Shown here: positions 1 through 7,299 of the stretch, in pieces | Layout of the letters: every line of letters starts with the position of its first letter | Position numbering within the stretch: the first letter of the stretch is position 1 | Translations under genes and position numbers: made by a program | The notes under the pieces: generated by a model | The model's database searches: none | What the model saw: only the letters and a program-made list of their open reading frames with translations | What the model was told of the DNA's origin: nothing | From: Candidatus Pelagibacter sp. | GTDB lineage: Bacteria; Pseudomonadota; Alphaproteobacteria; Pelagibacterales; Pelagibacteraceae | Reading direction: 5' to 3' | NCBI GenBank assembly: GCA_028095445.1 | Contig: JAOHCJ010000001.1 | Span: forward strand, 33,758 to 97,757 | DNA length: 64,000 nt

Positions 1-219
1 TGCCTTAGCATGTTGAACAGCATGATTTCCAGACAAAGATCCTAAAGTGTTAATATAAGGTTCCGAGTTTAGTAAATCCCATAATTTTTTAGATTGATGT
101 TTGCACATTGAATATTCAATTTTAATTGACCCTCTTAATCTTTCTACTTCTTCGGGAGTATAGTCTCTTTTAATTCCTGCAAATCTTTTTAAATCGTATG
201 AGATGTTTTCTGCACTCAT
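1..219 (-). CDS. aceA: Isocitrate lyase, N-terminal part (runs off the window)
   Basis: The first 73 residues are visible, read right to left from an ATG at 219. They contain the isocitrate-lyase opening: an 'YTPEEVERLRGS' segment followed by a GSLSGNHAVQ segment. The enzyme splits isocitrate to glyoxylate and succinate in the glyoxylate bypass. A good Shine-Dalgarno (GAAGGA) lies about 10 bases upstream. A tiny same-strand gene and a divergent RamB/ScfR-type regulator lie just upstream, which fits acetate/short-chain-acid control of this gene. The C-terminal catalytic region is outside the window, so integrity cannot be judged. Confidence 0.9.
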   Translation of the reverse strand, partial: MSAENISYDLKRFAGIKRDYTPEEVERLRGSIKIEYSMCKHQSKKLWDLLNSEPYINTLGSLSGNHAVQHAKA

Positions 220-267
220 TTGGTCTTTTTCCTTCGGTGTTATGAAAATATGAATAAGTTGAACGAA

Positions 268-429
268 TTAATTGCTGTCGTTGATTTGATCAACTAAAGC
301 TTCCATTCCACTTGAACCCCAATCACAATGATCATCTCTCATATAAATACCTTTTTCATATTGTTGAGTTAAATCTTCTTTTCTTATGATTTGAGCTTCA
401 TTTTCAATATTTTTAAGTTTATCGTTCAT
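268..429 (-). CDS. Small hypothetical protein (53 aa) between aceA and its putative regulator
   Basis: I do not recognise this protein. The ORF is open further upstream, but the ATG at 429 gives a 53-residue, charged, soluble product with a central 'RDDHCDWGSSGMEAL' segment containing one Cys and two Trp/Asp-rich turns. It is on the aceA strand, 48 bases before aceA, so it is probably the first gene of the same transcript. The longer form would start inside the operator-like TTTACAAA region, which makes the shorter start more likely. Function unknown. Confidence 0.55.
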   Translation of the reverse strand: MNDKLKNIENEAQIIRKEDLTQQYEKGIYMRDDHCDWGSSGMEALVDQINDSN

Positions 430-502
430 GTAAATCTTATAATTTACTAAATTTACAAAAGCTAATAAATTCTTCAAAAAGCTTGTAAAATAACAAAACT
501 TA

Positions 503-522
503 TTGTAAATTTAAATTTACAA
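503..522. promoter_or_regulatory. Perfect 20-bp palindrome, probable operator of the RamB/ScfR-like regulator
   Basis: TTGTAAATTTAAATTTACAA is identical to its reverse complement. It ends 18 bases before the regulator ATG at 541. Further copies of the half-site TTTACAAA / TTTGTAAA-like words occur at about 452-459 and 524-532. RamB-family regulators are known to bind TTTGCAAA-like half-sites; the match here is by resemblance. Because it lies between the divergent aceA transcript and the regulator, I infer control of both. Confidence 0.6.
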
Positions 523-540
523 AATTTACAAATAGAAAAT

Positions 541-1974
541 ATGAGTCAATTAGATATAAAAATTGGGCCAAAAATCAAGGCTTTTAGGAGACAATTAGGT
601 TTACAAGCAAATAAACTTTCTGAAGAACTAGGCATCTCTCCAAGTTATTTAAACTTAATTGAAAGTGGAAAAAGAAAAATAGATGGAGATTTGCTGCTTA
701 AAGTTTGTGAAAAATTAAAGATACAACTTTCTGATCTAACCTCAAAATCAGATATAAATTTAGAAAATACTATTTCTGAAATTCTCGATGATAAATTGTT
801 TGAAGATTTGGATATCCTTGGTCCAGAAGTTAAAGATCTTGTTGGTACAAATCCAAAAATTGGAAGAGCACTTGTAAGGCTTGGAGATATTTTAAAAAAA
901 AAAGATCATGAATTGATTAACAAGATAGAAAAGTTATCTGGTAAAATAGTTGATAATAGAAAAAACTCTTTTCCTGGAGAGGTAATTTCAGATTTTCTTC
1001 AGGAAAATAAAAATTACTTTCCTAAATTAGAAAATTTTGCAAATAAAGTTTTTGATAAAATTCAAAAAAATAATAGAACTAGATATATTGCCTTATGTGA
1101 GTATTTAAAATCTGAATACACAATAACAGTTAAAGATATTATTCCTGAAGAAACAAAACCTTTCTCAAAAATTTACAATAAAAATAAAAAAGAACTTTTA
1201 CTTAGTGATTATAATTCTTTAGAAACAAAAAAACTTCATGCTGCTGCTCAAATTGCACAAGAAGGTGCTTTAGAAATTATCAATGATTATCTATCAAAAT
1301 TTAGTTTTCCTTCTGAAGAATCTAAAAGATTAACTCAAGTTGCATTGTTAAATTATTGTGGTGCTGCAATTTTAATGCCTTACAAACCTTTTCATACTGA
1401 ATGTAAGAAATTAAAATATGATTTAGAACTTTTGCAAAATACTTTTGCAACTTCTTTTGAACAAGTCGCTCATAGAGTGACCTGTCTTCAAGACCCTAAA
1501 TTACCTGGCATTCCTTTTCATATGCTCAGAGTTGATATGGCAGGAAATATTTCAAAAAGATTTTCCTTATCAGGAATAGAAATTCCAAGATACGGTGGTG
1601 CGTGCCCTAGGTGGAATGTTTATTCTGCGTTTACAAGACCTGGAGTTATTCAAGCTGCTGTAAGTAAAATGACAAATGGTGAAAAGTATGTTTGCATTGC
1701 AAGAACAGTTGAAAAAGGAGTTGGAAGATTTGGGCAAACAAAAAGTATTCTATCAATAGGCCTAGGATGTGAAGCGAAATATGCAAAAGATTTTGTTTAC
1801 ACAGAAAACATTAATGTATCGGATAAAACAACTGAGATTCCTATTGGTGTATCATGTAGAACATGTGATAGGTTGGACTGTCCTCAAAGAGCATTTCCTC
1901 CTTTACACAAAAAGTTTGATGTTGATATTAATTCTAGAGGTGTATCAGTTTATGTTAATGATAAATCTAGCTAA
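541..1974 (+). CDS. XRE-family regulator of short-chain fatty acid / acetate metabolism (RamB/ScfR/MccR type)
   Basis: The protein has 477 residues, the usual length for this family. Residues about 8-62 form an XRE helix-turn-helix (LSEELGISPSYLNLIESGKR). A middle region resembles the degenerate ImmA/IrrE-like domain (KKLHAAAQIAQ). The C-terminal region carries the family's conserved cysteine cluster (CRTCDRLDCPQRAFPP, around 437-452). Members of this family control aceA/aceB, propionate or ethylmalonyl pathways. Divergent placement to aceA and a palindrome just upstream support glyoxylate-bypass control with autoregulation. No clear ribosome-binding site precedes the ATG, so a leaderless or very short leader mRNA is possible. 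Confidence 0.88.
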   Translation: MSQLDIKIGPKIKAFRRQLGLQANKLSEELGISPSYLNLIESGKRKIDGDLLLKVCEKLKIQLSDLTSKSDINLENTISEILDDKLFEDLDILGPEVKDLVGTNPKIGRALVRLGDILKKKDHELINKIEKLSGKIVDNRKNSFPGEVISDFLQENKNYFPKLENFANKVFDKIQKNNRTRYIALCEYLKSEYTITVKDIIPEETKPFSKIYNKNKKELLLSDYNSLETKKLHAAAQIAQEGALEIINDYLSKFSFPSEESKRLTQVALLNYCGAAILMPYKPFHTECKKLKYDLELLQNTFATSFEQVAHRVTCLQDPKLPGIPFHMLRVDMAGNISKRFSLSGIEIPRYGGACPRWNVYSAFTRPGVIQAAVSKMTNGEKYVCIARTVEKGVGRFGQTKSILSIGLGCEAKYAKDFVYTENINVSDKTTEIPIGVSCRTCDRLDCPQRAFPPLHKKFDVDINSRGVSVYVNDKSS

Positions 1975-2002
1975 TAAATGCCCTAGGAAGAGTTTAGATA
2001 TT

Positions 2003-2755
2003 TTATTTATCTTGTAGCTCTTTATTAATAAAAACAAGGTCTGAATGAAGCCAGTTAACTAAAGCGTAATTATTAAAAGTCATATGCTTATAAATTGTTG
2101 AATTACATATCCTTTCAATATTTTGATTAAAGAATTCCTCTTTTTTCATATCTAAATCTTGGTATTCAATAACAATAATTTTTGGTGAATACTTTTTTAA
2201 ATCTAAACCTTTTATAACTTCTATCTCATGTCCTTCCACATCTATAGATATGAAGTCTATATCTAAATTTTTAAATTTAGAGTTTTCAATTATATTATTT
2301 AAAGTATTTGTTTGAATCTTTTTTACTTCTTTACTTCTTTGACCTTTGTTTTTTTCTAAAGTGTTAATTGCTGAACGATTATGGTGAAAATATAGTTCTT
2401 TTTCTGCAACAACGTTAGAAACTGCTGAAACTATATTCTCATCATTAGGCCTAAAATTTTTAAACATATCAATAGTATGAAAGTCAAGATCTATATTGAT
2501 GCCGGTCCATCCTTTACTAAAAAGCTTATAAGTATTACTACCTGTAATAGGGTGATAAGCACCAACATCAATATAAACACCTTTTTTTTTATCTCTAAAG
2601 TAATGGCCAATTATTAAATCAATACCACCACCAGAATAGCTAACTTGTTTATGTTTTATTTTCTTAAAGTTTTGAAGAAAAAAATAAATATTTTTAAAAA
2701 TGTTCTTATCTTTTGAATAAAGGAATTTTTCTTTTAGCTTCTCTTCAAATCTCAT
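2003..2755 (-). CDS. FkbM-family methyltransferase
   Basis: The protein has 250 residues. The SAM-binding motif YIDVGAYHP lies at 61-69 and the second family motif SIDVEGHEIEVIKG begins at about 170, followed by a PKIIVIEY strand. These are the FkbM domain hallmarks. FkbM proteins O-methylate sugars or polyketides, and in bacteria are often found with glycan genes. The target is not known. It lies just downstream of ald on the same strand (13 bases apart) and converges with the regulator gene. A GT17-type sugar transferase gene lies 6.5 kb away, so a glycan role is possible. Confidence 0.82.
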   Translation of the reverse strand: MRFEEKLKEKFLYSKDKNIFKNIYFFLQNFKKIKHKQVSYSGGGIDLIIGHYFRDKKKGVYIDVGAYHPITGSNTYKLFSKGWTGINIDLDFHTIDMFKNFRPNDENIVSAVSNVVAEKELYFHHNRSAINTLEKNKGQRSKEVKKIQTNTLNNIIENSKFKNLDIDFISIDVEGHEIEVIKGLDLKKYSPKIIVIEYQDLDMKKEEFFNQNIERICNSTIYKHMTFNNYALVNWLHSDLVFINKELQDK

Positions 2756-2768
2756 TAATCAAATTTAT

Positions 2769-3887
2769 TTAATTTTTTATAGCATTTTCTGGTAGAACAA
2801 ATTCGTGACCAAAAACATCTGCGACTGCTTTATATGTTACCATTCCTTTATGAACATTTAAACCAGCCAAAAAATGTTTGTCTTCTCTTAAGGCTTTTTC
2901 ATAGCCTTTATTAGCAAGTCTAACTAAAAAAGGTAGTGTTGCATTGTTTAATGCTATTGTCGAAGTTCTTGGAACGCCACCTGGCATATTAGCTACACAA
3001 TAATGAACAATATTATCAACAATATAAGTTGGGTCACCATGAGTAGTTGGTTTACTTGTTTCTACACATCCACCTTGATCAATTGCGACATCAACAATTA
3101 CTGAACCACGTTTCATTAATTTCAACATATCTTTGGTAACCAATTTTGGAGCTTCAGCGCCAGGAATTAAAACTCCACCAACTAAAAGGTCAGCTTCTGC
3201 TACTAATTTATTTAAATCTATTTTGTCACTTTGTTCCGGAATAATTTTATCACCAAACATTTCAACAAGCTGTTTTAATCTTGCTTCAGATTTATCAACA
3301 ATATGGACTTTTGCTCTCATTCCTGTTGCAATTATTGCTGCATTTTCTCCAACAACACCCCCTCCAAGAATAACTACTGTTCCTCCCTCAACTCCAGGTG
3401 CTCCACCTAATAAAAGTCCTCTTCCTTTTTGATTTTTTTCTAAACAATGTGCTCCGGCTTGAACTGACATACGCCCAGCTACTGCACTCATTGGTGCAAG
3501 TAATGGCAATCTACCATTATCATCAGTTACTGTTTCATAGGCAATACAAACACCTTTTGACTTTATTAGACCTTCAGTTAATTCCTTTGCTGCTGCCAAA
3601 TGAAGATAAGTATAAACTATTTGATTTTTTCTAATCATCTTTACTTCACCCGGTTGTGGTTCTTTGACTTTAACGATAATTTCTGCATCGTTAAAAATAT
3701 CCTCAGCTTTATCAACTATTTTTGCCCCAACACTAGTGTACTGTTCATTGTCAAAACCAGCTTCGAACCCACCATTGTTTTCTATTAAAACTTCGTGTCC
3801 TTCTGATACCAAAGTTTTTACACTTTCTGGTGTTAAGCCAATCCTGTTTTCTTGTGGCTTGATTTCTTTAGGTACGCCAATCTTCAT
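2769..3887 (-). CDS. ald: Alanine dehydrogenase
   Basis: It catalyses NAD-dependent interconversion of L-alanine with pyruvate and ammonium. The N-terminus MKIGVPKEIKPQENRIGLTP is diagnostic, and a Rossmann motif GGGVVGENAA with VDKS follows mid-protein. The length (372 aa from this start) is normal. I chose the ATG at 3887 over the ORF start at 3905 because family members begin MxIGVPKE and a GGAAAG ribosome-binding site precedes it. It lies 47 bases after the omega-aminotransferase gene, so the pair can transfer an amino group to pyruvate and then release it as ammonium. That suits taurine or beta-alanine catabolism. Confidence 0.96.
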   Translation of the reverse strand: MKIGVPKEIKPQENRIGLTPESVKTLVSEGHEVLIENNGGFEAGFDNEQYTSVGAKIVDKAEDIFNDAEIIVKVKEPQPGEVKMIRKNQIVYTYLHLAAAKELTEGLIKSKGVCIAYETVTDDNGRLPLLAPMSAVAGRMSVQAGAHCLEKNQKGRGLLLGGAPGVEGGTVVILGGGVVGENAAIIATGMRAKVHIVDKSEARLKQLVEMFGDKIIPEQSDKIDLNKLVAEADLLVGGVLIPGAEAPKLVTKDMLKLMKRGSVIVDVAIDQGGCVETSKPTTHGDPTYIVDNIVHYCVANMPGGVPRTSTIALNNATLPFLVRLANKGYEKALREDKHFLAGLNVHKGMVTYKAVADVFGHEFVLPENAIKN

Positions 3888-3934
3888 AAATTTTTTTCTT
3901 TCCAAGTATGCAATTTAAATAATTAAATTATCTA

Positions 3935-5281
3935 TTAATTTTTTTGATTTTTTTGATAATTAGTAATACCAGTTCTTAATTTTTCAATAATTTCATCAAT
4001 ATGTTTTTCTTCGCAAATAAATTGTGGAGCAATTATCAAACAGTCTCCTGTAGCCTTAAAATTAACACCTGCTTCATAACATGCCTTAAAACACTCGTAT
4101 CCAGCTTTACCTGGTTTAGTGTTTAACTTCATGTCTATTCCACCCATCATTCCGTATCCTCTTATATTGTCCACTGACTCTAAATCTTGAAGAGAAAATA
4201 AACCTTTTTGGAAATAAGGAGCTAAATTTTTTGCTCTATTGAAAATATCATCTTTTTCAAAAATATCTTGTACCGCTAGTGCTGCGGCAACTGCAACTGG
4301 AATTCCTGAATAAGTGTAACCATGAAATAATTCTACTGCTCCTTTCGGAGAAGCATCCATTACAGCATCATAAATAAAGTCATTGCAAGCAACAACACCC
4401 ATAGGTACAACTCCATTAGTTGTAGCTTTTGCCATTGTTATAATATCTGGTGTTACTCCAAATTCTTGAGATGCAAATTTAGAGCCTGTTCTTCCCCAGC
4501 CTGTAATTACTTCGTCAAAAATTAGAAGTATTCCGTGTTTGTCACAAATCTCTCTAAGTTTTTGTAAATATCCTTTAGGAGGGACTAGTGTTCCTGTTGA
4601 TCCAGCTATTGGTTCAACTATACAAGCGGCAATATTTTCACCACCAAAGTTTGCACAAATAGTTTCTAAATCATTTGCTAAGTGAGCTCCTGTTTCTGGT
4701 TGACCACTAACAAATTTATGTTCTGGTAAATGTGTGTGACTTATATGTTGAACGCCTGGCATTAAAACACTTGCAAATGTTTTTACATTATTTACCATAC
4801 CACCTACTGAAATACATCCAATGTTCATTCCATGATAACCACGTTCACGTCCTACAAATCTAAATCTTTCGGCATGGCCTTTTGCTCTATGGTAAGCAAT
4901 TGCAATTTTAAGAGCAGTTTCGACAGCTGTAGATCCACAAATTGTATAAAACATTTTATTTAAATCACCCGGTGTGTGCTTTGCAATTTTTGTAGCAAGT
5001 TCAAATGATCCCCCAAAACCTTGTTGGAAAGGTTGTGCATAATCAAGTGTTTCTAATTGTTTTGTAACAGCTTCTGTGATTTCTCTTCTTCCATGTCCAA
5101 GAGGATTGCAAAATAATCCAGAGCTAGCATCTATTTGTGTTTTTCCATGGTGAGTTTTCAAGTAAACACCTTTTGCTTCTGTAATCAATCTAGGATTAGC
5201 TTTAAAATCTTTATTAGATGTAAAAGGCATCCAATGTTCATTTAAGGAATTGGGTACAGCTGTTCTATTTTCTGCGCTCAT
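3935..5281 (-). CDS. tpa: Class III omega-amino acid:pyruvate aminotransferase (taurine:pyruvate type likely)
   Basis: A PLP enzyme of 448 residues. The cofactor Asp lies in IFDEVITGWGR (D256) and the Schiff-base Lys in ITMAKATTNG (K285). The N-terminal 'HWMPFT' and 'DASSGLFCNPLGHGRREI' segments place it in the beta-alanine/taurine:pyruvate group. Substrate choice cannot be read from sequence alone; the divergent tauABC genes and the adjacent ald favour taurine, giving sulfoacetaldehyde plus alanine. The symbol is therefore context-based. The gene starts 189 bases from tauA with divergent orientation, so both may share a control region. Confidence 0.85.
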   Translation of the reverse strand: MSAENRTAVPNSLNEHWMPFTSNKDFKANPRLITEAKGVYLKTHHGKTQIDASSGLFCNPLGHGRREITEAVTKQLETLDYAQPFQQGFGGSFELATKIAKHTPGDLNKMFYTICGSTAVETALKIAIAYHRAKGHAERFRFVGRERGYHGMNIGCISVGGMVNNVKTFASVLMPGVQHISHTHLPEHKFVSGQPETGAHLANDLETICANFGGENIAACIVEPIAGSTGTLVPPKGYLQKLREICDKHGILLIFDEVITGWGRTGSKFASQEFGVTPDIITMAKATTNGVVPMGVVACNDFIYDAVMDASPKGAVELFHGYTYSGIPVAVAAALAVQDIFEKDDIFNRAKNLAPYFQKGLFSLQDLESVDNIRGYGMMGGIDMKLNTKPGKAGYECFKACYEAGVNFKATGDCLIIAPQFICEEKHIDEIIEKLRTGITNYQKNQKN

Positions 5282-5469
5282 AATTTTTAATTTAAATTCT
5301 TTTTTTAAATTCTTAGACTAAATTAAATTGTTTACTAGAATTATTTTCTTCGTGGGGTGTGCCTTTCAACGCTACAACTAGAAGGTGTATATCTACTTTT
5401 TTGTTTTACATCTACCTCAAATTGAATTTAAATAACGATAATTTAATTAAATTAACGAGAGGAATAATA
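5282..5469. other. Divergent control region between the aminotransferase and tauA, with a GC-richer patch
   Basis: This 188-base spacer is very AT-rich except for about 5349-5388, where a G-rich stretch (CGTGGGGTGTGCC) and a GAAGGTG segment occur. TTTC at 5363-5368 region and GAAGG near 5380 can form a short stem with a 13-base loop, but pairing is weak. In streamlined AT-rich genomes such patches sometimes mark structured leaders. I cannot assign it to a known riboswitch. Confidence 0.4.
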
Positions 5470-6411
5470 ATGAAAAAAATAATTAGTTTTATTCTTGGAA
5501 CGATAGTTGCTCTTAACCTATCTATATCAGTTGCAAATGCAGCTGCTAAAGAGGTAAGAGTTGCATTCTTTCTAGAGTGGCCAACACCAAACCAAGAAGA
5601 TAAAGTTAAAGGTTTATATGAAAAAGCTTTAGGTGTTCCAGTAAAATGGACTAACTTTTCAAATGGTGGTGCAATGACTGATGCTATGTTAGCTGGAGAT
5701 ATTGATATTTCTTACTCACAAGGTTTAGTACCATTTATTAATGCTGTTAAATCTAAAGCACCTTTAAAACTTGTTGATATTGCTATGGAATACGGAATGG
5801 GTGGAACTACTTGTGTTACATCTAATGCATCTGGAATTACAAAGGCAAATGGATCTGAGTTAGAAGGTAAAAAAGTTGCAGTTCCACTAGGAACAATGGC
5901 TGAATACGTTTTTGATGAAAGTATGAAAGTTGTTGGAGCTAACAGAGCTAAAATGGAAGTTATTCAAATGGATCCTGAAGAAGGTGCTGCTGCATTAGTA
6001 AGTGGTGACGTAGTAATGGCTTGTCTATTTGGTGGTAACTCTATCAAAGCTGCGACTGCAGTTGGAACTAGACTTTTAACTGTTCAAGAAGCAAGAGATG
6101 CTGGTATTTTAGGTATTGATATTACATCTGTTACTGACAAATTCATGAAAGAGAACCCAGGTATGTTAAGAACTTTCATCGAAGTAACTCATGAAGCAAA
6201 TGCTAGATATGCTGCTGGCAAATCAGACATGAATGTAATAGCTAAAGATTCTGAAATGAAACTTAGTGATATGAAAGAAACTATCGGTGGATTTAAATTT
6301 CTGAACGCTTCAGAAACTAAAAAATCTATGGAGAGTGGAAATCTTTCTGGCTTCTTAAAAGGAATGGATACTCCTAGAGGAGCAGTAGATACAAGTTTCT
6401 TACCTCTATAA
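5470..6411 (+). CDS. tauA: Taurine-type ABC transporter, periplasmic substrate-binding protein
   Basis: The protein has 313 residues. A signal peptide ends near residue 23 (VANA). The mature part shows the TauA/SsuA-like pattern: EWPTPN early, 'GDIDISYSQGLVPFINAV' and 'GTTCVTSNASGI'. I chose the ATG at 5470 because a GAGAGGA ribosome-binding site precedes it and a signal peptide begins there; the ORF extends 37 codons further upstream through non-coding-looking DNA. A terminator-like hairpin follows, then tauB and tauC. Taurine is the most likely ligand by context with the aminotransferase; other small sulfonates or amines remain possible. Confidence 0.88.
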   Translation: MKKIISFILGTIVALNLSISVANAAAKEVRVAFFLEWPTPNQEDKVKGLYEKALGVPVKWTNFSNGGAMTDAMLAGDIDISYSQGLVPFINAVKSKAPLKLVDIAMEYGMGGTTCVTSNASGITKANGSELEGKKVAVPLGTMAEYVFDESMKVVGANRAKMEVIQMDPEEGAAALVSGDVVMACLFGGNSIKAATAVGTRLLTVQEARDAGILGIDITSVTDKFMKENPGMLRTFIEVTHEANARYAAGKSDMNVIAKDSEMKLSDMKETIGGFKFLNASETKKSMESGNLSGFLKGMDTPRGAVDTSFLPL

Positions 6412-6433
6412 TTTATAGAGCTAGAAAAATTTA

Positions 6434-6472
6434 AATAGGTGCCAATTTAAAAAATTGGTGCCTATTTTTTTA
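6434..6472 (+). terminator. Terminator/attenuator hairpin after tauA
   Basis: A 15-bp stem (6434-6448 with 6452-6466, two G-T wobbles, 3-base A loop) is followed by a run of T to 6471. It is a textbook intrinsic terminator. Since tauB and tauC follow on the same strand 29 bases later, it probably trims most transcripts after tauA so the binding protein is made in excess. Confidence 0.85.
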
Positions 6473-6500
6473 ATAAAATTTTAAAATAAAATAATTTTTT

Positions 6501-7298
6501 ATGAGTAATTTAGTTTCTCAAAATCTCAATATGATTTTTAAAACTCCTAATGGAGAAACGGTCCACGCTTTAAAAGATGTAAATTTCACTCTAAAAAAAG
6601 GAGAGCTATTAACGGTTCTTGGTCCCTCTGGCTGTGGAAAAACAACTTTATTAAACATCACTGCAGGATTTTTAAGACCTACTTCAGGCCAAATAACTTT
6701 AGGCAACAATGAAATAAACGGACCGGGTGTTGAAAGAGGAATGGTTTTTCAGCAAGGTGCTTTATTTGAATGGTTGACTGTTGCTGAAAATGTAAATTTT
6801 GGTTTAAGAATGAAAAAAGAAGATCCAATACAAACTGCTAAAAAAGTTGAAGAATGGTTAGAAATTGTAGGTCTACAAGGTTTTGGGGATACTCCTACTT
6901 ATCAATTGTCAGGTGGTATGCAGCAAAGAGTGGCTTTAGCAAGATGCCTTATTAATGATCCTGATTTAATATTAATGGATGAGCCTCTTGGCGCACTAGA
7001 TGCTTTGACAAGAGAAAAAATGCAGTCATTAGTTTTAAAGATTTGGAAAGAAACTGGAAAAACAATTATTTTAATTACTCACTCTGTGGAGGAAGCTTTG
7101 TTGCTTGGTGAAAGACTTTATGTAATGGCTCCAAGACCAGGAAGAATTCATAAAGAATACAATCTTCCATTTGCATCAATGGGATTAAAAGAAGATTTAA
7201 GAGATATCAAAAATTTAAAAGATTTTACAAGTAAAAGAGAAGAGATTTTAACCATGATTTGGGACATGGAAGAAGAAATAATGGGAAAAGATATTTAG
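6501..7298 (+). CDS. tauB: Taurine-type ABC transporter, ATP-binding protein
   Basis: The protein has 265 residues. Walker A GPSGCGKTT lies at 41-49, the ABC signature LSGGMQQR at 136-143, Walker B LILMDEP at 156-162 and the switch His in ITHSVEEALLLG. 'FEWLTVAENVNFGL' after the Q-loop is typical of the TauB/SsuB group. It powers uptake through the TauC permease. It lies downstream of a tauA terminator, and the permease ATG follows its stop by one base. Confidence 0.92.
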   Translation: MSNLVSQNLNMIFKTPNGETVHALKDVNFTLKKGELLTVLGPSGCGKTTLLNITAGFLRPTSGQITLGNNEINGPGVERGMVFQQGALFEWLTVAENVNFGLRMKKEDPIQTAKKVEEWLEIVGLQGFGDTPTYQLSGGMQQRVALARCLINDPDLILMDEPLGALDALTREKMQSLVLKIWKETGKTIILITHSVEEALLLGERLYVMAPRPGRIHKEYNLPFASMGLKEDLRDIKNLKDFTSKREEILTMIWDMEEEIMGKDI

Positions 7299-7299
7299 T

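Noticed and set aside
1769..2017. 82-aa plus-strand ORF overlapping the regulator gene end
   Set aside because: It is in another frame of the conserved Cys-rich C-terminus, with no supporting features.
3600..3788. tRNA-like TTCGAA words within ald
   Set aside because: No cloverleaf arms can be formed around them and they are part of the coding sequence.
3133..3918. Plus-strand ORFs over ald (62-99 aa)
   Set aside because: They lie antisense to a well-conserved enzyme and have no domain, ribosome-binding site or codon pattern of their own.
5359..5469. N-terminal 37-codon extension of tauA
   Set aside because: Adding it would bury the clear signal peptide and ignore the GAGAGGA site before the ATG at 5470.
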